This document shows, piece after piece, positions 6,446 to 11,814 of a stretch of 12,431 bases of DNA. How positions within the stretch are numbered: the first letter of the stretch is position 1; each line of letters begins with the position of its first letter. This DNA comes from SURF-21 sp964592775 (lineage in GTDB: Bacteria > Actinomycetota > Geothermincolia > Geothermincolales > RBG-13-55-18): the NCBI GenBank assembly GCA_964592775.1, contig CAZQFX010000086.1, forward strand, positions 1 through 12,431. The letters run 5' to 3'. Position numbers and translations under genes: made by a program. A model generated the notes under the pieces. That model saw nothing but the letters and a program-made list of their open reading frames with translations, did no database searches and had not been told where the DNA came from.

Positions 6446-7894
6446 TTACTTTATATCCGTGAGTTTCTTGACGTATTTTACCTTTTCTTCCAGGTCGGCC
6501 ATGCGGTAGATCATGATGCGCTGCGCCTGGGGCGAACCCGCGCCGTGTATGCTCTCCGTGAGGTAGGCCGCCGCGCCGCACCCCATGGTCATGTTCTCGA
6601 TGAACTTGAGCGCCTTCATGCGGTCCATGGCGGGCACGTCGGCCGAGCCTTTGAGGTACTTCTCCAGGTACGGCGCCACCTCCGGGTTCTCGAAGTCCTT
6701 CTGCGAGGGCATGGTGACCACCAGGCCCCCCGCGATGTCCTGCAGCAGGCGGGATATCTCGAAGGGGTAGCGGGTGACGTTGTGCTTGCAGATGTTGGCC
6801 AGCAGCACGTCCACCAGGTAGCAGCCCGAGGGCGTGGCCTCCCCGCGGCTGGAGCAGGCGACGCCGCAGGAGAACAGGGTCTCGTTCAAGTGGATCATCT
6901 CGGTGATCTTGTCCCGCACGTGGCTCACGCGGTCCACCCCGCTGTAGAAGGCGGCGAGCTGCGCCGCCCCCACCAGCACGTCGCCCACGCCCACCTTGCA
7001 CCCGCCGTAGCTCTGGCGGTGATAGGCGGCGAAGCGCTCCACCACCTTGCCGCTCTGCTCGTGCTCCCCGCACATGAAGACGCGCTCCCAGGGGACGAAG
7101 ACGCCGTCGAAGACAACCAGCGCCTCCTGGCTGCCGTATTTCGGGTTGCCCACGTCGAGGGGGCTGCCCTCCATCTTGCGCGTGTCCGAGGACTGGCGCC
7201 CCAGGATGAAGGTGATGCCCTCGGCGTCCGCGGGCACCGCGAAGGATACGGCGTAGTCGCCCTCGTTCTCGCGCATGGCGGTGGTGGGCATGACCAGTAT
7301 CTCGTGGGAGTTGAGGGAGCCGGTCTGGTGGGCCTTGGCCCCGCGCACCACGATGCCGTCGGCTTGGCGCTCAACCACGCGCACGAACATGTCGGGGTCC
7401 GCCTGTTCCGCGGGGCGCTGGGAGCGGTCCCCCTTGACGTCGGTCATGGCCCCGTCCACCACCACGTTCTCCGCCTGGATGAAGCGCAGGTAGTCCTTGA
7501 AGCGTTCGTGATATTCCGATCCGCACGCCTCGTCGCATTCGTAGGTGACGGAGTAAAGGGCGTTGATGCCGTCCATGCCCACGCAGCGCTGGAAGCAGGT
7601 GGCGGTGCGCCTGCCCAGCAGGCGCTGCATGAGCACCTTGTCCACCAGGTCGTCGGTGGACTGGTGGATGTGGGTGAAGCGGCTCACCCGCTCTCCCGTG
7701 AGGTGGGATTGCACGAAGAGCAGCCCCTCCGCCTCCGGCTCGTCCCCCAGGTCGTAGGTCTCGGCGACGCAGTTGATGGACGGCCTGATCATGGGGTGGT
7801 CGGTGGGGTTCTCCACCCTCTCCCCCATGACGTAAATCCTGCGCTCCAGGCCGCGCAGGCTCTCTATATATGCTTCCGGGCTGTCTATCTTCAC
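6446..7894 (-). CDS. abfD: 4-hydroxybutyryl-CoA dehydratase / vinylacetyl-CoA delta-isomerase family
   Basis: This enzyme family dehydrates 4-hydroxybutyryl-CoA to crotonyl-CoA in the cytoplasm, using FAD and an oxygen-sensitive [4Fe-4S] cluster. It has 482 residues, as in the Clostridium aminobutyricum enzyme. Family blocks visible are YIESLRGL, DHPMIRPSINCVA, HQSTDDL, IVVRGAKAHQTGS, QEALVVFDGVFVPWERVF and ESIHGAGSPQAQRI. Cluster ligands are Cys100 and Cys104 in CFQRC and His292 and Cys299 in HRQSYGGC, with the catalytic-site Tyr296 between them; the last three match the clostridial numbering exactly. I chose the GTG at 7894 because AGGAAAGGAG lies five bases upstream; a GTG six codons earlier would overlap that ribosome-binding site. 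It is divergent from the MarR/dehydrogenase/acyl-CoA ligase genes, which suggests a 4-hydroxyacyl-CoA pathway. A related HpaB-type flavin monooxygenase is ruled out by the cluster ligands. Confidence 0.95.
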   Translation of the reverse strand: MKIDSPEAYIESLRGLERRIYVMGERVENPTDHPMIRPSINCVAETYDLGDEPEAEGLLFVQSHLTGERVSRFTHIHQSTDDLVDKVLMQRLLGRRTATCFQRCVGMDGINALYSVTYECDEACGSEYHERFKDYLRFIQAENVVVDGAMTDVKGDRSQRPAEQADPDMFVRVVERQADGIVVRGAKAHQTGSLNSHEILVMPTTAMRENEGDYAVSFAVPADAEGITFILGRQSSDTRKMEGSPLDVGNPKYGSQEALVVFDGVFVPWERVFMCGEHEQSGKVVERFAAYHRQSYGGCKVGVGDVLVGAAQLAAFYSGVDRVSHVRDKITEMIHLNETLFSCGVACSSRGEATPSGCYLVDVLLANICKHNVTRYPFEISRLLQDIAGGLVVTMPSQKDFENPEVAPYLEKYLKGSADVPAMDRMKALKFIENMTMGCGAAAYLTESIHGAGSPQAQRIMIYRMADLEEKVKYVKKLTDIK

Positions 7895-7918
7895 TATAAC
7901 TCCTTTCCTCACATGATC

Positions 7919-7944
7919 TGGGGTCAGGACATCAGTTTACCCCA
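7919..7944. repeat. Partial copy of the GGGTCAG repeat upstream of abfD
   Basis: TGGGGTCAGGAC followed within 26 bp by TTTACCCCA shares the GGGGTCAG core found in the elements at 6248-6302 and 11738-11794, but lacks long paired arms. It sits 24 bp before the abfD start codon, so it would be in the abfD leader. It may be a decayed copy or coincidence. Confidence 0.35.
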
Positions 7945-8185
7945 TCGCCTGTGCGACTTGAAATGAGAAGCACCAGCGGCCGGGGTAAGAGAGACAGGGG
8001 TGGGAGGGGAAGAGCTGGGACGACATCGAGAGGGCCGTGCGGGGTCCGCGCGCGACGCCGGCGTTACAGCCCCGCGCGAGCATCCCCCTGCATGAGAGGC
8101 ACGATTCAGGCAAGCATATGTGGCTTAAGATCGACATAGGCAGGCCCCGCGGCCGCGGCCGCGGGAATCAGGAAAGGCATATCTT
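7945..8185. other. Gap between abfD and the permease remnant
   Basis: This is the divergent interval between abfD (minus) and the plus-strand genes. I find no convincing promoter for abfD. A 66-codon minus frame (7937-8137) overlaps the interval but has no family features. The only marked structure is the GC palindrome at 8146-8165. It may be decayed sequence linked to loss of the upstream part of the permease gene. Confidence 0.4.
8146..8165. repeat. Perfect 20-bp G+C palindrome
   Basis: CCCGCGGCCGCGGCCGCGGG reads identically on both strands and consists only of G and C. As RNA it would form a tight hairpin. It lies just 5' of the permease remnant, near where homology to the permease family begins, so it may mark a rearrangement joint or act as a transcription barrier between the divergent units. 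Confidence 0.6.
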
Positions 8186-8435
8186 GTGAAGAGCGTTGTT
8201 ATAACCTTCCTGGGGTTCGGCCTGTCGCCGCACCGTCCGGCCATAGGCATCATCCTCTCCGAGGCCATGCGCTACCTCTCGGCCGGCATGTGGTGGCTGG
8301 CCCTCATGCCGGGCCTCGCGCTGGTGGTGCTGGTGGGGATCATCTTCGCCATGGGGGACAACCTGCGCGCCCCCTGCGTCCATGCGGGAGTACCGGGCGT
8401 TTGACAATTCCCGCCAGGTGAAGCATAATTCATAA
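8186..8435 (+). pseudogene. Remnant of an oppC/dppC-type peptide ABC transporter permease (C-terminal end only, frameshifted)
   Basis: From about 8186 the frame reads ITFLGFGLSPHRPAIGIILS, then a hydrophobic helix and MPGLALVVLVGI, then MGDNLR. This matches the last membrane segment and tail of OppC/DppC permeases, where the family reads SFLGLG...P..WG..L, LFPGLAI and GDxLRDxLDPR. Roughly the first 200 residues of a normal 280-300-residue permease, including the EAA loop, are missing. After MGDNLRA the reading frame shifts: the expected end continues in another frame from ATG at 8382 as MREYRAFDNSRQ and stops at 8435. No partner oppB, oppD or oppF is present. A functional 72-residue membrane peptide from the GTG at 8186, which has AGGAAAGG upstream, is possible but less likely than a decaying relic. 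Confidence 0.75.
8401..8429 (+). promoter_or_regulatory. Near-consensus sigma70 promoter for the marR-family gene
   Basis: The -35 box TTGACA (8401-8406) is perfect, the spacer is 17 bp and the -10 box CATAAT (8424-8429) has one mismatch. Transcription would start near 8436, leaving only about 16 nt before the TTG start at 8452. The promoter sits inside the tail of the permease remnant. Confidence 0.75.
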
Positions 8436-8448
8436 TATGAATTAATTC
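8426..8448. promoter_or_regulatory. Palindromic operator overlapping the marR promoter
   Basis: TAATTCATA-A-TATGAATTA (8426-8444) is a perfect 9-1-9 inverted repeat, the size and AT-rich type commonly bound by MarR dimers. A second palindrome, GAATTAATTC (8439-8448), overlaps its right half. The site covers most of the -10 box and the predicted transcription start, so binding would repress the regulator's own gene. This is inferred autoregulation. Confidence 0.7.
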
Positions 8449-8451
8449 GCG

Positions 8452-8928
8452 TTGGAGCGCACGAAGATCTTTTCCCATCTTCCCGAGATCGAGAGGCTGT
8501 ACACCCTCTTCGACTACACCACCACCCTGTGGGAGGCCAAGGAGCTGTCCCTGTACCACGTGGACAAGGTGGAGTTCTACCTCCTGCTGATCATGCGCTT
8601 CCGCGAGGACCTGCGCATGAAGGACCTGGCCGGGCTGCTTTCGCTCAATAACTCCACCCTCACCCAGGTGGCCAACAGGTGCGAGAAAAAAGGCCTGGTG
8701 AAGAGGGAAAAAGGCAAGAGCGACCGGAGGGAGACGCTGCTGCGGTTCACCCCCAGGGGGAGGAAGCTGATCGACAACATCGTCAGCCACCGCCAGGCGC
8801 TTTTCTTCCCGGTATGGGAGAAGGTGAGCGAGGAGGACATAGCCGGGTTCATGAACGTGCTGCGCACGGTGGTGGAGACGCTGGAGGACAGGGTCTCGTA
8901 CCTGGAGCACCTCAACCGCCCCTGGTGA
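8452..8928 (+). CDS. MarR-family winged helix-turn-helix transcriptional regulator
   Basis: This 158-residue protein has the standard length and layout of MarR regulators. An N-terminal dimerisation helix is followed by the winged helix-turn-helix: MKDLAGLLSLNNSTLTQVAN (56-75) carries the helix-turn-helix, KKGLVKREKGKSDRRETLLR (79-98) the wing with its conserved D-R-R, and FTPRGRKLID (99-108) the return helix. The C-terminal helices complete the dimer. The start is a TTG; an in-frame stop (8443-8445) lies just upstream and no earlier start is possible. There is no clear ribosome-binding site in the very short leader. Its promoter is overlapped by a perfect palindrome, and a related site occurs before the dehydrogenase gene. 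It is therefore likely a repressor of itself and of the downstream dehydrogenase/acyl-CoA ligase genes, released by a small acid, phenolic compound or acyl-CoA. The effector is unknown. Confidence 0.93.
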   Translation: MERTKIFSHLPEIERLYTLFDYTTTLWEAKELSLYHVDKVEFYLLLIMRFREDLRMKDLAGLLSLNNSTLTQVANRCEKKGLVKREKGKSDRRETLLRFTPRGRKLIDNIVSHRQALFFPVWEKVSEEDIAGFMNVLRTVVETLEDRVSYLEHLNRPW

Positions 8929-8948
8929 GCGAGGCCTCCGGGATTTAT

Positions 8949-8967
8949 ACAATTCACATATTGAAAT
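8949..8967. promoter_or_regulatory. Degenerate second copy of the MarR operator, upstream of the dehydrogenase gene
   Basis: Positions 8951-8967 read AATTCACATATTGAAAT, an imperfect dyad (TTCA...TGAA) that aligns without gaps to the 8426-8444 palindrome at 13 of 19 bases when flanks are included. The preceding TTATAC (8945-8950) could be a -10 box, which would place the operator in the same position relative to the promoter as at the regulator gene. No good -35 box is visible. Confidence 0.45.
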
Positions 8968-9012
8968 AAGGTTCTTGTCCGAGAAACGCGGGCGGCATGA
9001 AAGGAACTGCCT

Positions 9013-9071
9013 GGTGGCCGGGTCGGGTTGAAGGCTTTGCGGCCACCCATGCTTCTCGCGGAAGAACCCGG
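9013..9071 (+). promoter_or_regulatory. Leader stem-loops upstream of the dehydrogenase gene
   Basis: GGTGGCCG (9013-9020) pairs with CGGCCACC (9040-9047). An alternative pairing uses CCGGGT (9018-9023) or CGGGTT (9024-9029) with AACCCGG (9065-9071). The first two pairings share bases and exclude one another. If transcription starts near 8958 these would be in a leader of about 220 nt. No T tract follows, so switching is speculative. Confidence 0.3.
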
Positions 9072-9179
9072 AACAATGCTTGGGAGGTAGAGGATTCCCC
9101 GCTGGAGTCTGCCGGGTAAGCGAGGCGTTCATCGCACGGCGTGAGGTGACCGCGGGGAGGCAATGAAAGGGGGAGCGCC

Positions 9180-10211
9180 ATGAAAGCGGCGGTCTGGCAC
9201 GCGCAGCGCGACATGAGGCTGGAGGACATCCCGGAGCCCGAGGTGGGACCGGAGGACGTGAAGATCAAGGTGGCATACGCGGGCATCTGCCACACCGACG
9301 TCTTCGAGTACCTCTACGGGCCGCAGACGGTTTTCAACCCGCCCCTCGCGCTGGGCCACGAGTTCTCGGGCGTGGTGGAGGAGGTGGGCGAGGTGGTGAC
9401 CGGCCTCGCCAAGGGCGACCCGGTGACCGGCCTGCCCTACTATCCCTGCTGGGAGTGCGCCTTCTGCCGACAGGACCTGTGGAACCTGTGCCCTGGCGCC
9501 CAGGCGCACGGCATGCACATCCACGGCGCCTTCGCGGAGTATGTGCCCCTGCATTACAGAGGCGTCTACAAGCTGCCGGAGGGCGTGAGCCTGGAGGAGG
9601 CCGCAACCATCGAGCCCACCTCCGTGGTCTACCGCGCCGTGAAGCGCTCCGGCCTCAAGGCGGGCGAGAGCGTGCACATCGTGGGCGCGGGACCGGTGGG
9701 GCTGCTGCTGGCCAACGTGGCCAGGTACGAGGGCGCGGGCAGGATCGTGGTCAGCGAGCCGCTGGAATCGCGGCGGCAGAAGGCGCTGGAGATGGGGGCC
9801 ACCCACGTCCTAAACCCCGAGGTGGAGGACCCCATCACCAGGACGCACGAGATCTGCGACGGCGTGGGTGCTCACGTCAGCTTCGATTGCGTGGGCATGG
9901 CGGCGACCCTGGACACGGCGGTATACAGCACACGCCGCAGCGGGCGCATCGGCATCCTGGGTTTCGGCTTCTACGAGTCGCCCACCTATCCCCTCATGCT
10001 GCTGGCGGCATTCGCCTCCGAGTACACCTACTTCGCCACCCTCGGCTACAACGTGGAGATGAAGGAGGTCGTGGACCTGGTGGGCAAGGGGGAACTCCAC
10101 CCCGGCGACATCATCAGCAACATCATCCCCTTCGACCAGATCGTGGAGTTCTTCGACCACTTCGAGGATAACCGCCGCAAGTACCTGAAGATACTGCTGA
10201 AGATCGGGTAG
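9180..10211 (+). CDS. Zinc-dependent medium-chain alcohol dehydrogenase
   Basis: This is an NAD(P)-dependent oxidoreductase of the MDR superfamily, of the threonine/butanediol/sorbitol dehydrogenase type, 343 residues. Catalytic zinc ligands are Cys37 (GICHTD), His60-Glu61 (GHEFSG) and probably Glu145 (TIEPTS). The structural zinc site is complete: Cys90, Cys93, Cys96 and Cys104 in PCWECAFCRQDLWNLC. The Rossmann motif GAGPVG is at 169-174, and the acidic Glu193 after the second strand suggests NAD rather than NADP. The ATG has AAGGGGGAG about six bases upstream. Its stop codon abuts the start of the acyl-CoA synthetase gene, so the two are surely co-translated. In this setting it may oxidise a hydroxyacid or diol (for example 4-hydroxybutyrate or butanediol) or reduce the matching semialdehyde. 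That is inference; the substrate is not fixed by the sequence. Confidence 0.93.
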   Translation: MKAAVWHAQRDMRLEDIPEPEVGPEDVKIKVAYAGICHTDVFEYLYGPQTVFNPPLALGHEFSGVVEEVGEVVTGLAKGDPVTGLPYYPCWECAFCRQDLWNLCPGAQAHGMHIHGAFAEYVPLHYRGVYKLPEGVSLEEAATIEPTSVVYRAVKRSGLKAGESVHIVGAGPVGLLLANVARYEGAGRIVVSEPLESRRQKALEMGATHVLNPEVEDPITRTHEICDGVGAHVSFDCVGMAATLDTAVYSTRRSGRIGILGFGFYESPTYPLMLLAAFASEYTYFATLGYNVEMKEVVDLVGKGELHPGDIISNIIPFDQIVEFFDHFEDNRRKYLKILLKIG

Positions 10212-11738
10212 GTGGTGGCATTGACCCTGAAGGAGCTGCTGCAGTCGCGGGCGGCCGAGACGGGCGACCGCCCGGCGGTGATCTACTCCGGCGAACCCGT
10301 CAGCTACCGCGAGCTGGAGGCCAGGGTCACCCGCTTCGCCAACGCGCTCGCGGACCTGGGAGTGGGGCGCGACGACAAGGTGGCGATCATGCTCAACAAC
10401 TGCCCCGAGTTCATCGTCACCTATTTCGCCTGCTCCTGGCTGGGGGCGGTGGCCGTGCCGGTGAACATCTTCTACAAGGAGCGGGAACTGGAATTCCTGC
10501 TGCGCGACAGCGACGCCGTGGCGCTGGTGGCCAGCCCCGCCTTCGCGGAGTTCTTCACCAGGATCGAGAAAAAGCCGCCCCTCTTCAAGTGGCTGATCAC
10601 CACCGGGCCCTGCGAGGAGGGGCTGCTCTTCCAGGAGGTGGAGGCCGGGGGCTCCGACGAGCCCCTCGCGGCGGAGGTGACGGAAGACGACGTGGCGGAG
10701 ATACTGTATACCTCCGGAACCACGGGGGTCCCCAAGGGAACCATGCTCACCCAGGGCAACCTCTTCTTCCACGCCGACGCCATCATCCAGGTGCTGGAGT
10801 TGAACGACGACGACCGTGCCCTCATGGTGGTGCCCATGTTCCACGGCTACGGCATCACCGTCATGCTGTGCTGCTTCCGGGTGGGCACCTGTTTCGTCCT
10901 CCTCGACCCCTTCAACGCCGAGGAGGCCTTCGCCGCCATCGAGAAGCACCGCGTGACCTTCCTGCCCATGGTGGTGGCCATGTACTTCATGCTCTACCAC
11001 CATCCCGAGAGGGAGAAATACGACCTCTCCTCGCTGCGCATCGGCATCTCCGGAGCCTCGGCCATGCCCGCCCAGCTCATGCGGGACGCCACGCAGGCCT
11101 TCGACATCACCATCCTTGAGGCCTGGGGCCTCACCGAGTGCTCCGCCTCCGCCACCATCCAGCGCATGAACATGCCCTACAAGGAGGGCAGCGTGGGCCT
11201 CGCGCATCCGGGGGTCGAGGTCGGGGTGATGGGCGACGAGGGTAACCTCCTGGAGGCGGGCGAGGTGGGAGAACTGGTGATCAGGGGGCCCCTGGTGATG
11301 AAGGGCTACTACAAGCGGCCGGAGGAGACGGAGGCGGCGCTGCGCGGGGGCTGGCTGCACACCGGGGACATGGGCTACTACGACGACGAGGGCTACTTCT
11401 TCATGGTGGACCGCAAGAAGGAGATGGTCAACGTGGGGGGCGAGAAGGTCTTCCCCCGCGAGGTGGAGGAGCTCATGTACACCCATCCCGCCGTCGCCGA
11501 GGCGGCCCTCATCCCCCAGCCCGACGCCAAGCTTGGCGAGATACCGGTGGCGGTGATCGCGCTCAAGCCCGGCGAATCGCTCTCGGAGGGTGAGCTGGTG
11601 GAGTTCCTCTCGGACAAGCTGGCGAGGTTCAAGGTGCCGCGCCGCGTGGTGATGCTGGAGAGCCTGCCGCGCAACCCCATCGGCAAGATCGTGAAGAAGG
11701 AACTGGTGCGCATGCTCAATCAGGAGACGGGTTATTAG
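10212..11738 (+). CDS. AMP-forming acyl-CoA synthetase (acyl-CoA ligase, ANL superfamily)
   Basis: It activates a carboxylic acid to its CoA thioester via an acyl-AMP, using ATP. The 508-residue length is normal for medium/long-chain or aromatic acyl-CoA ligases. Core motifs are all present: the phosphate loop LYTSGTTGVPKGT (165-177), the adenine-binding WGLTE (305-309), TGD (384-386), the hinge region VDRKKEMVNVGGEKVFPREVEE (399-420) and the catalytic Lys492 in PRNPIGKIVKKEL. The start is uncertain. GTG at 10212 directly follows the dehydrogenase stop, but a TTG at 10221, giving MTLKELLQ, has GGTAGGTGG at better spacing and may be the true start (505 residues). The operon with a dehydrogenase, near a 4-hydroxybutyryl-CoA dehydratase, makes 4-hydroxybutyrate or another short hydroxyacid a reasonable substrate guess; a fatty or aryl acid is equally compatible with the motifs. 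Confidence 0.94.
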   Translation: MVALTLKELLQSRAAETGDRPAVIYSGEPVSYRELEARVTRFANALADLGVGRDDKVAIMLNNCPEFIVTYFACSWLGAVAVPVNIFYKERELEFLLRDSDAVALVASPAFAEFFTRIEKKPPLFKWLITTGPCEEGLLFQEVEAGGSDEPLAAEVTEDDVAEILYTSGTTGVPKGTMLTQGNLFFHADAIIQVLELNDDDRALMVVPMFHGYGITVMLCCFRVGTCFVLLDPFNAEEAFAAIEKHRVTFLPMVVAMYFMLYHHPEREKYDLSSLRIGISGASAMPAQLMRDATQAFDITILEAWGLTECSASATIQRMNMPYKEGSVGLAHPGVEVGVMGDEGNLLEAGEVGELVIRGPLVMKGYYKRPEETEAALRGGWLHTGDMGYYDDEGYFFMVDRKKEMVNVGGEKVFPREVEELMYTHPAVAEAALIPQPDAKLGEIPVAVIALKPGESLSEGELVEFLSDKLARFKVPRRVVMLESLPRNPIGKIVKKELVRMLNQETGY

Positions 11739-11794
11739 GGTCTGGCCTCAAATGTTGCATATTCCCATGTGCAGCATTTGGGGTCTGACCCCAA
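11738..11794. repeat. Palindromic repeat after the acyl-CoA synthetase gene (REP-like copy 2; possible terminator)
   Basis: The arm 11738-11760 pairs imperfectly with 11767-11792 (shared CAAATG, TGCA and GGGTC blocks) around ATTCCC. Within the right arm, TTGGGGTC-T-GACCCCAA (11778-11794) is itself a perfect 8-1-8 palindrome. The element begins on the last base of the TAG stop codon. The GGTCTGACCC core is shared with 6248-6302. It may end the dehydrogenase/ligase transcript, but no T run follows. Confidence 0.6.
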
Positions 11795-11814
11795 CGTGTT
11801 GATGTGGGGGTTTG

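Noticed and set aside
6428..7966. Plus-strand 512-codon frame opposite abfD
   Set aside because: Antisense shadow of abfD, without any recognisable motif.
8272..9132. Minus-strand 286-codon frame opposite the marR-family gene
   Set aside because: The plus-strand frame is a clear MarR protein; the opposite frame is a GC-driven shadow.
9810..11486. Minus-strand 558-codon frame opposite the dehydrogenase and acyl-CoA synthetase
   Set aside because: His/Val/Glu/Leu-rich low-information translation typical of an antisense shadow; the plus strand has complete catalytic motifs.
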